This document shows, in pieces, positions 26,401-34,025 of a stretch of 46,657 nt of DNA; within the stretch, counting starts at the first letter, position 1; each line of letters starts with the position of its first letter. A model generated the notes under the pieces. The model saw only the letters and a program-made list of their open reading frames with translations. It made no database searches and was not told the DNA's origin. Position numbers and translations under genes: made by a program. This stretch comes from CAIVAT01 sp038212325. GTDB lineage: Bacteria > Bacteroidota > Bacteroidia > Bacteroidales > FEN-979. The stretch covers positions 1-46,657 of the forward strand of contig JBBQUQ010000018.1 of the NCBI GenBank assembly GCA_038212325.1. Reading direction: 5' to 3'.

Positions 26401-26442
26401 TTTTGCATTTTGCATTTTACATTTTGCATTTTACATTTTGCA
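26401..26442. repeat. Six tandem 7-bp repeats (TTTTRCA) between moaC and MOSC-mogA
   Basis: Units are TTTTGCA, TTTTGCA, TTTTACA, TTTTGCA, TTTTACA, TTTTGCA. They fill most of the 63-base spacer between the moaC stop and the next start. On the coding strand every unit boundary carries an ATG. Confidence 0.9.
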
Positions 26443-26448
26443 TTTTTT

Positions 26449-26913
26449 TTAACTATCCTCCTTGGTTTTTTCAACAAGCCTCACCTCCCCGATAACCATT
26501 GTTTTATCAACCGCTTTGCACATGTCATAAATCGTCAGCAGGGCAACGGATACAGCCGTTAGCGCCTCCATTTCAATGCCCGTTTGGCCGGTACAGCGGG
26601 CCAGGCTTTCAACCTTCACCCCCGATTCATGCAGGGTAGCTCTGACGTCCAGTTTGGTAATTTGCAGCGGATGGCACAGCGGAATCAGGTCGCTTGTGCG
26701 TTTCCCGCCCTGGATACCCGCAATTTCCGCAATGGTAAGCACATCGCCCTTCTTCATTTTATTCTCCCTGATCAATTCGATCGTGGCCTTCGCGAGCGAT
26801 ATATGTCCTGATGCCGTCGCGGTACGCAACTGCATTGGTTTTCCACCAACATCTACCATGTTTGCCTTCCCCTTGTCATCGACATGGGACAGGGATTCTA
26901 CCTTACTTTTCAT
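26449..26913 (-). CDS. moaC: Cyclic pyranopterin monophosphate synthase MoaC
   Basis: 154 residues, the usual length. MoaC converts the MoaA product, 3',8-cyclo-7,8-dihydro-GTP, to cyclic pyranopterin monophosphate in the cytoplasm. Conserved blocks are MVDVGGKPMQLRTATASG, GIQGGKRTSDLIPLCHP (the LCHP active-site motif), TGQTGIEMEALTAVSVALLT and YDMCKAVDK with the catalytic Lys/Asp region. The start is set at 26913; the alternative ATG at 26931 lies in the 8-bp repeat array. Upstream is moaA, separated only by that array. Confidence 0.93.
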   Translation of the reverse strand: MKSKVESLSHVDDKGKANMVDVGGKPMQLRTATASGHISLAKATIELIRENKMKKGDVLTIAEIAGIQGGKRTSDLIPLCHPLQITKLDVRATLHESGVKVESLARCTGQTGIEMEALTAVSVALLTIYDMCKAVDKTMVIGEVRLVEKTKEDS

Positions 26914-26926
26914 CCTATCTTTTTTT

Positions 26927-27006
26927 ACCATTTCACCATTTCACCATCTCACCATTTCACCATTTCACCATCTCACCATTTCACCATCTCACCATTTCAC
27001 CATCTG
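26927..27006. repeat. Ten tandem 8-bp repeats (ACCATTTC/ACCATCTC) between moaA and moaC
   Basis: Ten contiguous units, with TTTC and CTC variants interspersed, occupy the spacer from 2 bases past the moaA stop to within 14 bases of the moaC start. On the coding strand the unit reads GAAATGGT, so every unit carries ATGGTG and TGA in shifting frames. Confidence 0.95.
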
Positions 27007-27008
27007 GC

Positions 27009-27809
27009 TCACCCTCCAATATTGTGAAACCCCCCGGTAACATTCACGCTTCCCTTTTCCGGTTTCAGTCCGGTGGCCTGTTCGAGCGCCTTACGGATGC
27101 CGAGTTCACGGGTGCTGAACTGGATGTTGTCGAACAGGCATGGGCGGATCATGCCGTTGGCAGTAAGCCGGAGCCGGTTGCAGTTGAGGCAATCGCCGCC
27201 ATGCCCGTTCTCTACGATCGTAAAGCACCCGTCGGCAAGGCTCATTTCATGGATGAACCTGGCTTCAAGACCATTTTCCCGGCAATATTCCCGCACAGCC
27301 TGCGCATCCGGCTCATCCGAGGAGTTCCTCACAACACAATTAATTTTAACCGGGGTCAGTCCGGCCTGCTTGGCTGCTTCAATTCCTTCAAGTACCTTTT
27401 GAATGTCGCCTCCGCGCGTAATGGTCCTGAATTTTTCAGGATCGAGGGTATCAAGGCTGATGTTGATCCGGTGAAGTCCGGCTTTTGCCAGATCCCTGGC
27501 AAACACAGGCAGCATGATACCATTGGTGGTCAGGCCAAAATCATTAATGCCCTGAATAGCAGCAATTTTCTCAATCAGAGAAACAACGCCTTTCCTTACA
27601 AGCGGCTCACCGCCGGTAATACGAACCTTGGTGATACCCAGGCCAACGGCCTCAGTGATCACCTCCACAATCTCCTCAAAAGAGAGAATATCCTTATGCT
27701 CCAGCAAATCCACTCCGTCAGCCGGCATGCAATAGGTGCACCGCAGGTTGCAACGGTCGGTGATGGAGACCCGGAGGTAGTTTATCCGTCGGTTAAAGCG
27801 GTCGTACAT
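27009..27809 (-). CDS. moaA: GTP 3',8-cyclase MoaA (radical SAM)
   Basis: 266 residues. MoaA carries out the first committed step of molybdopterin synthesis with two 4Fe-4S clusters. The N-terminal radical-SAM motif is CNLRCTYC (from about residue 20) with the SAM-binding ITGGEPLVRKG. The C-terminal cluster ligands are in DCLNCNRLRLTANGMIRPC. The C-terminus ends in IGG, the conserved GG tail. It is shorter than E. coli MoaA (329), with loss mostly before the second cluster (FIHEMSLADGCFTIVEN). The start overlaps the 3' end of moeA by 17 bases, showing translational coupling. Confidence 0.93.
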   Translation of the reverse strand: MYDRFNRRINYLRVSITDRCNLRCTYCMPADGVDLLEHKDILSFEEIVEVITEAVGLGITKVRITGGEPLVRKGVVSLIEKIAAIQGINDFGLTTNGIMLPVFARDLAKAGLHRINISLDTLDPEKFRTITRGGDIQKVLEGIEAAKQAGLTPVKINCVVRNSSDEPDAQAVREYCRENGLEARFIHEMSLADGCFTIVENGHGGDCLNCNRLRLTANGMIRPCLFDNIQFSTRELGIRKALEQATGLKPEKGSVNVTGGFHNIGG

Positions 27810-28992
27810 TCACCTGTTCCCCCTTATTTATATTCGTTGTGCCGATCTCCATCACCATGATCCCACTGGCAACCGCGTAAGCATTGATGTGGGCCGACCC
27901 GTGATATTCGACCGGGAAAGCGGCCCCATCCCTGATAGTTACGGGAATCATGGACTTTCGCACCGATTTCCTGCGTGAAAAATCAATCCCCATCGGAAGT
28001 ATGATCTCCAATGGCTCCGCGGAATGTCCCATCATCCGGTGTAAAAAGGGCCTTACCATCATTTCAAACAAAACGAACGATGAGACCGGGTTTCCGGGCA
28101 ATCCAAACATGAAGGTATCATTCCTGCGGCCAAAAACTGTAGGTTTGCCGGGCTGTATTGCAATGCTGTCAAACAGGATCTCCACGCCGGCATCCTGCAT
28201 GATGGAAGGGACAAAATCAAAATCACCCATGGATACACCGCCGGTTAGCACCACCAGGTCATTTGCGGCCATTGCCAGGTCGACCATTTTCCGCAGCTCA
28301 GCGCCTTCGTCAGGGGCAATGCCAAGGTAAAAGGGCAGCGCAGGAACCGATCTGACCTGGGCTTCCAGTTGCATGGCGTTTGAATTGCGGATCTGGGCCA
28401 TCCCTGGTTTAAACCGAGGTTCTACAAGTTCGTCCCCGGTGGAAATAATGCCCACCCTCGGAAGCTTTGCCACCAAAGGTGTGATGGCTCCCACCGTTGC
28501 CAATACTGCAATTTGAGATGATTTAATCTGTATTCCCCGATGCAGCACCCGTTCACCTGTTGTGATGTCCTCTCCTTTCCTGCAAATATTGTTGCCTGCA
28601 ATTTCCTGTGACAACCGAACCATTTCATCCCCGACCAGTTCCGTATCCTCGACCATAACTACACAGTCGGCCCCTGTGGGCATCATTGCACCTGTCATTA
28701 TTTTGGAACATTCACCGGGTGTGATGTTTTTTTGGGGAACCCTTCCGGCCGGGATGGTTTCAATAATCCGAAAGGGTGCAGGCATGGACTCAGCATTTTG
28801 AATCCGTACAATATCGCACATCCGGCAGGCATATCCATCTACAGCAGATTTGTCGAACGGGGGCATATCCATGTCGGAAAAAATATCTTCAGCAAGAATC
28901 CTTCCCAACGAATCTGCCAACGCAACGCGTTCAACCTCAACCTTAAACGATTGAGAAAGCACCGTTTTTAAAGCCTCTTCAAATTTTACCAT
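27793..28992 (-). CDS. moeA: Molybdopterin molybdotransferase MoeA
   Basis: 399 residues, typical length. MoeA inserts molybdate, or tungstate in tungsten organisms, into adenylated molybdopterin. Motifs include DMPPFDKSAVDGYA, KIMTGAMMPTGAD, RVGIISTGDEL, LVVLTGGVSMGDFDFV and FMFGLPGNPVSSFV. The first codons (ATG GTA AAA TTT) derive from the flank of the 8-bp repeat array. Within the operon it comes after the transporter genes and overlaps moaA. Confidence 0.93.
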   Translation of the reverse strand: MVKFEEALKTVLSQSFKVEVERVALADSLGRILAEDIFSDMDMPPFDKSAVDGYACRMCDIVRIQNAESMPAPFRIIETIPAGRVPQKNITPGECSKIMTGAMMPTGADCVVMVEDTELVGDEMVRLSQEIAGNNICRKGEDITTGERVLHRGIQIKSSQIAVLATVGAITPLVAKLPRVGIISTGDELVEPRFKPGMAQIRNSNAMQLEAQVRSVPALPFYLGIAPDEGAELRKMVDLAMAANDLVVLTGGVSMGDFDFVPSIMQDAGVEILFDSIAIQPGKPTVFGRRNDTFMFGLPGNPVSSFVLFEMMVRPFLHRMMGHSAEPLEIILPMGIDFSRRKSVRKSMIPVTIRDGAAFPVEYHGSAHINAYAVASGIMVMEIGTTNINKGEQVNVRPL

Positions 28993-29035
28993 TTCGCTAT
29001 TTCACCATTTCACCATTTCACCATTTCACTATTTA
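28988..29035. repeat. Six 8-bp repeats (ACCATTTC type) between modC and moeA
   Basis: Units ACCATTTC, GCTATTTC, three more ACCATTTC, then ACTATTTA. The modC stop codon (29029-29031) and the moeA start codon (28990-28992) both lie inside the array. Confidence 0.9.
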
Positions 29036-30081
29036 TTAATGAATCTCACCGCCGTCGCCTTAAAATGCACCCAGCAGGTTTTACCGACTTTCAGGCCCAG
29101 TTTGTCCATCGATTCACGGGTAACGAGTGCATGCAGTTCGATGTCGGCATTGACGGTTATGTCGATTCCGCCGGCGTTGGGCACGATATCCGCGACAGTT
29201 CCCTCAAAATTATTGGTGGCGCTTGTTTCGACAGGCACCACCGATACAAGGATATCCTCCCCCCGAATCAGGATATGGCCCTCCCCATCGGGAATATCCG
29301 TTACGATCCGGATCGGTATCCTGGTGCCGGTATACGCATGAGTTACATGATTCTCAGTTACCAATGTTGCCGGAAAAAAATTCTTAACCCCGATAAAATG
29401 TGCAACGAATTCTGATTTAGGATGGTGGAACACTTCAGCCGGCGTTCCTGACTGTATGATCTTTCCCTGGTGGATGACAGCGATCCTCTTGCCCAGCGAA
29501 AGTGCCTCCTCGTAATCGTGGGTGACATGCAGGATCGTTTGCCCGTTGCGGTGAATGGCCCTGAGCAGCCGGCGCAGGTCGGCCTTCAGCCTTGTGTCGA
29601 GCGACGACAGAGGTTCATCCAGCAGCAGGATTTCAGGCTGTTGAACGAGGGTTCTGCCCAGGGCAACGCGCTGAAGTTCGCCCCCCGACAAGGTTCCCGG
29701 CTTGCGGGAAAGCAATTCCGCGATTCCGAGGTCCATTGCAATGGACCTCACTTTTTCATATTTCTCCTTCTTGCTCATATGGATGTCATGAAGGGAATAG
29801 GCTATGTTTTCCAAAACGGTGAGATGCGGAAATACGGCATGGTCCTGGAAAACCAGTCCGACCTTCCGTTTCTGAATTTTTTCTGCAGTTATATCCCTGC
29901 CATTGAGCAAAATGGTCCCTGAATCAGGCGCAACCAGCCCGGCTATCGTCTCCAGTACCATGGATTTACCCGCCCCCGATTCCCCAAGCATGATAAAATA
30001 GTCGCCCTCTTCCACGCTGAATGAGATTCCATTCAAACTGAAATCAGTAAATCTTTTTGAAATATTTCTAAGTTCCAGCAT
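29029..30081 (-). CDS. Molybdate/tungstate ABC transporter ATP-binding protein
   Basis: About 350 residues from ATG 30081; the upstream in-frame ATG 30102 lies in repeat DNA. Walker A is GESGAGKSM, the signature is LSGGELQRVALGR, Walker B is ILLLDEPLSSLD, and the switch His is in HVTHDYEEAL. After the ATPase domain comes a TOBE-like C-terminal region (VTRESMDKLGLKVGKTCWVH) as in ModC/WtpC, which may sense the oxyanion. It powers uptake by the neighbouring permease and binding protein. The start overlaps the permease stop by 14 bases. Confidence 0.9.
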   Translation of the reverse strand: MLELRNISKRFTDFSLNGISFSVEEGDYFIMLGESGAGKSMVLETIAGLVAPDSGTILLNGRDITAEKIQKRKVGLVFQDHAVFPHLTVLENIAYSLHDIHMSKKEKYEKVRSIAMDLGIAELLSRKPGTLSGGELQRVALGRTLVQQPEILLLDEPLSSLDTRLKADLRRLLRAIHRNGQTILHVTHDYEEALSLGKRIAVIHQGKIIQSGTPAEVFHHPKSEFVAHFIGVKNFFPATLVTENHVTHAYTGTRIPIRIVTDIPDGEGHILIRGEDILVSVVPVETSATNNFEGTVADIVPNAGGIDITVNADIELHALVTRESMDKLGLKVGKTCWVHFKATAVRFINK

Positions 30082-30901
30082 CTGATTTCGCCATTTCACC
30101 ATTTCGCCATTTCACCATTTCACCATTTCTTTCTTTTACAAGCCACCTCAAAACAATAAACAGCCCCAGCGATATCAGGATAAACAGTACCGAAACCGGC
30201 CGTGCATATTTCAGCCCGAAGGAACCAAAACGTTCATAGATCAGCACAGGCGTGATCATCGGGTGGTAAGCAACGACGATCACGGCGCCGAATTCACTCA
30301 TGCCCCGGGCAAACATCAGGATCAGTCCCGATAAAATGTTGCGCCAGGCGAGGGGCAGTGAAATGGTGAAAAACACCCTCGATGAGGATGCTCCCAGGGT
30401 AAGGGCAGCCTTTTCAAGTCGCACCGGAACACCTGAAAATCCATCCCTGGCAGCATTGACGAGGTAGGGAATGCTCACAAAGGCCATGGCAATGGCAATT
30501 CCAGCCGGATGGCCTACGAAATCAAGGCCGACAGCCGAACCCATTTTTCCGAGGGTCGATTCGCGGGAAACAAAGCCAAGCAGGGCGATACCGGCAGCCG
30601 AATGCGGGATCACGATGGGAAGGTCGATGATGCCTGTTACCAGTTTTTTCAATGGAAAGTGTTTCCTGGCCAGCAAGTAGGCCAATGGAATGGCTGCGGT
30701 TGAAAATACAAGGGTGCCGGCCAGCGATGTATAAATGGTAAGCCATATGCTGTTCCGGACTTCTGTCTCCCTGGCCGATTCAAATACCTGAGAGGGAGTT
30801 GTGTTCAGGAACATCCCGGCAAGCGGCGCTAAAATGAACAGGAGTACCAGCGAGCCAAGTAGAAGGAAACTTAACTGTATGTATGAGAATCGATTTTTCA
30901 A
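30068..30901 (-). CDS. Molybdate/tungstate ABC transporter permease with repeat-encoded C-terminus
   Basis: 277 residues, about six membrane helices (FLLLGSLVLLFILAPLAGMF and others). The EAA loop that contacts the ATPase is in KAALTLGASSSRVFFTISLP. It resembles ModB/WtpB/CysT-type permeases. The last about 17 residues (ERNGEMVKWRNGEMAKSDAG) are translated from five 8-bp repeats (30090-30129), so the C-terminus is repeat-derived and its frame depends on copy number. It lies between wtpA and the ATPase gene. Confidence 0.9.
   Translation of the reverse strand: MKNRFSYIQLSFLLLGSLVLLFILAPLAGMFLNTTPSQVFESARETEVRNSIWLTIYTSLAGTLVFSTAAIPLAYLLARKHFPLKKLVTGIIDLPIVIPHSAAGIALLGFVSRESTLGKMGSAVGLDFVGHPAGIAIAMAFVSIPYLVNAARDGFSGVPVRLEKAALTLGASSSRVFFTISLPLAWRNILSGLILMFARGMSEFGAVIVVAYHPMITPVLIYERFGSFGLKYARPVSVLFILISLGLFIVLRWLVKERNGEMVKWRNGEMAKSDAGT
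30090..30129. repeat. Five 8-bp repeats at the permease/ATPase gene junction, inside coding sequence
   Basis: Units GCCATTTC, ACCATTTC, GCCATTTC, ACCATTTC, ACCATTTC. They encode the permease tail and lie just upstream of the ATPase start at 30081. Confidence 0.9.
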
Positions 30902-30930
30902 GTTATGAATTACGAATAAGGTATGGTGAA

Positions 30931-31890
30931 TTATCTGGAAGTAAAGGGCTTGAGTTGTGCAGGCAGTTTATCGAAATTCGGGTTTTTTTGCGGGATCACC
31001 GATGGCTGGCCGTTTTTTCCCAGGATCCTGATACCCTGGTCCTTCGATATCATGAATTCCAGGAAAGCAAGTGCCGCCGTTTTGTTCGGAGCTGTTTTGA
31101 TCATTGTAACCCCATAAATCATGGGTTCTCCCTTCATCATCACCTTCTGGCCCGGCTCCTTGCCGTTGATGGAAACCGCAGCCGTATTGTAAAGGTCGGC
31201 GAATTTGGGCTCTTTCAGGTTGATCTCTGCCCGAAGGATCAGGAACTTCAGCTTGTGCTGAATGGCAACTGATTTGTATAGAAAAATATAATCGACAGAC
31301 TGCGATTCAAGCAAGGCAAGCAGGTCGACCTCTTTCGGGCGCATGTAATTCTGATCCTTGGCGGTGAGGAGATCGGCCAGCCCCGGTTTCTTATAATACT
31401 TCTCAGCAAGCTGCATGGTCATGACCGAACGGTAACCGCAAGGATCGGAGTTCGGGTCGGCACGGCCAAAAGCAACATCTTTCTTAAGCAGAAGGTCGTA
31501 CCAGTTTTTATCATTGATCTGGCTGGCATACCTTGATTTTTCGGTGTAAACAATGCACATTTCATTGGAAACGAATTTGATATTCCAGCCCGAATATTTC
31601 GGGATAAGCATGTTGTCAATCACCTTGTAGTCGGCTGAAGCCATGATGTCGCACGGTTTGTTCAGATCGGTGATTTTGCGCGCAGACTCAACACTGCCGG
31701 CTGATTCCATGAGGATTTTGACATCCGGATGAATTTTTTTAAATGCCGCTGATATCTCTTTCATCGGCACAGAAAGACTTCCGGCATGGAAAATAATGAG
31801 ATCGCCTGAAAGAGATGGCTGCGTTGTTTGAGCGTAACCAGCGAACAGGAGATTGAGTGTGAAGAAGATAGTAAGGAACAGTTTTTCCAT
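30931..31890 (-). CDS. wtpA: Tungstate/molybdate-binding protein, WtpA-like
   Basis: 319 residues with a signal peptide (FFTLNLLFAGYAQ). The mature protein matches the WtpA rather than the classical ModA pattern: IIFHAGSLSVPMKEISAAF, ESAGSVESARKITDLNK, DIMASADYKVIDNMLIP, ADPNSDPCGYRSVMTMQLAE and DYIFLYKSVA. WtpA of Pyrococcus binds tungstate more tightly than molybdate with octahedral coordination. I infer tungstate import, consistent with the aldehyde:ferredoxin oxidoreductase 6 kb away. ModA and TupA remain alternatives, but the FHAGSLS and DPCGYRS motifs argue for WtpA. It is second in the operon, 21 bases after the regulator. Confidence 0.88.
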   Translation of the reverse strand: MEKLFLTIFFTLNLLFAGYAQTTQPSLSGDLIIFHAGSLSVPMKEISAAFKKIHPDVKILMESAGSVESARKITDLNKPCDIMASADYKVIDNMLIPKYSGWNIKFVSNEMCIVYTEKSRYASQINDKNWYDLLLKKDVAFGRADPNSDPCGYRSVMTMQLAEKYYKKPGLADLLTAKDQNYMRPKEVDLLALLESQSVDYIFLYKSVAIQHKLKFLILRAEINLKEPKFADLYNTAAVSINGKEPGQKVMMKGEPMIYGVTMIKTAPNKTAALAFLEFMISKDQGIRILGKNGQPSVIPQKNPNFDKLPAQLKPFTSR

Positions 31891-31911
31891 GATAAATCCG
31901 GTGTTTGAACG

Positions 31912-32289
31912 TCAGCGTTGCAATTCGTGGATGAATTTTTCGAACCCCTTCTGGATGTGTTCATCAACAGTGTTATGAAATGCCTCAAATGCCCTCACAA
32001 GGCGTTTCCCCTCCTCGGTGAGTGCCGTATGTCCTCCTTCACTTCCGCCACGTTGTTTTTCAAGGAGAGGGAACCCGAAAAACTTTTCGATTTTCTTCAG
32101 ATTCCCCCATGTGCGGCGATAGGTATAGCCAAGCTCATCACAGGCAGCCTTCATGGATCCCTTCTCCTCGATCAGCTTGAGCATCTGCCATTTGCCATCT
32201 CCCATGATCCCTGTCTCCAGTTCGTCCGACATCCAAATCTTATAATGAAGACGTATGTCAGACAACCTGGTACTGAATTTTGTGTCCAT
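31912..32289 (-). CDS. ModE-like winged-helix regulator without TOBE domain
   Basis: About 125 residues. It matches the ModE N-terminal LysR-type HTH domain: GKWQMLKLIEEKGSMKAACD, GYTYRRTWGNLKKIE, and the wing with GGSEGGHTALTEEGKRLVRAF. The C-terminal molybdate-binding TOBE domains of E. coli ModE are missing, so metal sensing, if any, must occur differently. It is first in the Mo/W operon and so likely autoregulates it. The start at 32289 is chosen because the -7 box at 32305-32312 covers the upstream in-frame ATG at 32307. Confidence 0.85.
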   Translation of the reverse strand: MDTKFSTRLSDIRLHYKIWMSDELETGIMGDGKWQMLKLIEEKGSMKAACDELGYTYRRTWGNLKKIEKFFGFPLLEKQRGGSEGGHTALTEEGKRLVRAFEAFHNTVDEHIQKGFEKFIHELQR

Positions 32290-32304
32290 AAAATGAAGTT
32301 TACG

Positions 32305-32312
32305 CAAAAGTA
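32305..32312 (-). promoter_or_regulatory. -7 box (TACTTTTG) of the Mo/W operon
   Basis: An exact TAnnTTTG box on the minus strand, 15 bases before ATG 32289. It faces away from the MFS-gene promoter at 32376-32383, and the 63 bases between the two boxes are a likely operator region. Confidence 0.55.
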
Positions 32313-32375
32313 GGAATTTTGGCGATATGCACGGTGCGACCTATCCGAAAAATTTTCTGAACCGGGGAATATGAT

Positions 32376-32383
32376 TACTTTTG
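32376..32383 (+). promoter_or_regulatory. -7 box (TACTTTTG) upstream of the MFS transporter
   Basis: An exact consensus box, but 163 bases upstream of the MFS start; the transcript would include the small frame at 32411-32527 and the 7-bp repeats at 32484-32504. Confidence 0.45.
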
Positions 32384-32410
32384 CACTCCAATTTAGAAAC
32401 ATTAAAAATA

Positions 32411-32527
32411 ATGCAACCGATAAAAATTCAAGGCGCTGCCCGTAACTCCATGGTTTACTTATCCATTTACCTATCCGTTTGTAAGTTGGCAGTAAGCAGT
32501 TGGCAGATTTCATGTTTGTGTGTTTAA
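32411..32527 (+). other. Small leader frame or gene remnant upstream of the MFS gene
   Basis: 38 codons from ATG 32411. The first residues (MQPIKIQGAARNS) recall the very start of UvrA-family proteins. The rest (MVYLSIYLSVCKLAVSSWQ) is translated partly from 7-bp repeats and is unlikely to be functional. It may be the stump of a deleted gene that still has its promoter. Confidence 0.25.
32484..32504. repeat. Three 7-bp repeats (AGTTGGC/AGTAAGC)
   Basis: AGTTGGC, AGTAAGC, AGTTGGC in tandem in the leader of the MFS gene, a further family of short tandem repeats in this window. Confidence 0.75.
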
Positions 32528-32545
32528 ACAATGACCATTTAATCC

Positions 32546-33913
32546 ATGATTCAAAAAAATAAAAACCCGGGCATCCTTGTCCTGCTTTTCACCGGTGTGC
32601 TGATGGGCGCGCTGGACATTTCGATCGTCGGGCCTGCCATTCCATCCATTGAACAGACCATGCATGTCGGCGGCCGGGACCTGAGCTGGATCTATTCAAT
32701 TTATATTCTCTTCAACCTGGTCGGCATTTCTTTGATGGCCAAAATGTCCGACGCTTTTGGCCGGCGCTGGATCTATGTTGCGGCTGTGGCTATTTTCGGA
32801 CTGGGGTCGCTTGTGGTAGCCGTGTCGCATGACATCACCTTGCTGTTGATCGGCCGGGCTATCCAGGGCTTTGGGTCCAGCGGAATTTTCCCGGTTGCGA
32901 TTGCCGTGGTCGGGGATATTTTTCCTGTCGAAAAAAGGGGCAGAGCCCTCGGCTTGCTCGGTGCGGTATTTGGCATTGCCTTTATACTTGGACCGTTCAT
33001 CGCCGGGTTCATGCTGCTGTATTTTGACTGGAATGCCCTTTTTCTGATCAACATACCAATTGCCCTCCTGATCATTATTTTTGCCATCCGGATGCTGCCC
33101 TCAGGGAGGCCCGAAAATACTCCTGCAATCGACTGGGCCGGGATCATCCTCCTTGCCGTGATCCTCACCAGTTTTACCCTGGCACTGAACAACATAGATA
33201 CCAATCATTTTGCCGACAGCCTCAGTTCATGGACAGTTCTGCCATTTATCATGCTCACCGGTTTGCTTACGCCGATCCTCCTGATGCTTGAGGCACAACA
33301 AAAAGAGCCGGTGCTCAATGTGAAACTTTTCAACTCGTTGCAGGTCCGCCTTGTCGGTTTCATTGCCTTCGGCCTCGGACTTTTTCAGTCGACCATTGTT
33401 TTCCTTCCCAAGCTGGCGGTTGACCTGTTCGGCGTTGAGCCATCGGTAGCAAGTTTCATGCTTTTGCCGGTTGTCATTGCTACTGCGCTCGGTTCTCCGC
33501 TCGGAGGCCGTTTGGTTGATAAAGTCGGGTCAAAAATCATCATTGTTTCCGGTTTGATCATAGCCTCGGTTGCTTTATTTATGCTAAGCATGCTCACGAA
33601 AAACCTGATGCTCTATTATACTGCCGAAGCATGCCTTGGTTTTGGACTGGCCATGCGCGCCTCCCTGAGTTACATCATGCTCAATGAAGTTCCGGTGGCG
33701 GAGCGGGCCTCAACGCAAGGTATTTTGTTGATATTTATTTCTATAGGGCAGCTTGCCGGTGCAGCGTTGATTGGCGCCATCGCTGCGTCCACACCAGGGC
33801 AAACAGCTGGTTTTAGCATTGCCTTCCTGGTAATGGCGTCTCTTTCTACAGCCCTCGTTATCCTGTCGCTATTCCTGAAAAGCAGGAAACATGAACTCGC
33901 AATCCGGGTTTAA
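32546..33913 (+). CDS. MFS drug-efflux-type transporter (DHA2/EmrB-like)
   Basis: 455 residues and mostly hydrophobic, with a segment count compatible with the 12-14-helix DHA2 group. Family motifs: LMGALDISIVGPAIPSI in helix 1, the loop LMAKMSDAFGRRWIY (motif A), LLIGRAIQGFGSSGIFPVA and GLLGAVFGIAFILGPFIAG (motif C, antiporter signature). It is predicted to export organic compounds with proton antiport; the substrate is unknown. It is divergent from the Mo/W operon and followed by the pruA promoter region. Confidence 0.88.
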   Translation: MIQKNKNPGILVLLFTGVLMGALDISIVGPAIPSIEQTMHVGGRDLSWIYSIYILFNLVGISLMAKMSDAFGRRWIYVAAVAIFGLGSLVVAVSHDITLLLIGRAIQGFGSSGIFPVAIAVVGDIFPVEKRGRALGLLGAVFGIAFILGPFIAGFMLLYFDWNALFLINIPIALLIIIFAIRMLPSGRPENTPAIDWAGIILLAVILTSFTLALNNIDTNHFADSLSSWTVLPFIMLTGLLTPILLMLEAQQKEPVLNVKLFNSLQVRLVGFIAFGLGLFQSTIVFLPKLAVDLFGVEPSVASFMLLPVVIATALGSPLGGRLVDKVGSKIIIVSGLIIASVALFMLSMLTKNLMLYYTAEACLGFGLAMRASLSYIMLNEVPVAERASTQGILLIFISIGQLAGAALIGAIAASTPGQTAGFSIAFLVMASLSTALVILSLFLKSRKHELAIRV

Positions 33914-33962
33914 TTTAGAATAATTCCAAATAAATTAGTATCTTTGCAGGAGTCAATTTGAA

Positions 33963-33990
33963 TTCGATATGCAATTATAAACATATCGAA
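33963..33990. promoter_or_regulatory. Perfect 9-bp inverted repeat, candidate operator of pruA
   Basis: TTCGATATG (33963-33971) and CATATCGAA (33982-33990) are perfect complements around a 10-base AT-rich centre. The centre-to-centre distance of 19 bp would put both half-sites on nearly the same helix face. It lies just upstream of the -7 box at 33999-34006. Confidence 0.5.
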
Positions 33991-33998
33991 ACTATCCT

Positions 33999-34006
33999 TA
34001 ATTTTG
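33999..34006 (+). promoter_or_regulatory. -7 box (TAATTTTG) of pruA
   Basis: An exact TAnnTTTG box 19 bases before ATG 34026. A second match (TATCTTTG, 33939-33946) lies upstream of the inverted repeat and may be an alternative promoter. Confidence 0.5.
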
Positions 34007-34025
34007 TCATAAAAGAAATATCACT

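Noticed and set aside
26927..27006. Regular repeats that could be mistaken for a CRISPR array
   Set aside because: The units are 8 bp and contiguous with no spacers, and no cas genes are present.
26811..27860. 349-codon open frame on the plus strand
   Set aside because: Antisense to moaA and moaC and starting in the repeat array; low-complexity SPFHHFTI tracts are repeat translation.
32172..32531. 119-codon minus-strand frame upstream of the modE-like gene
   Set aside because: It overlaps both divergent promoters and the modE-like coding sequence in another frame and resembles no protein.
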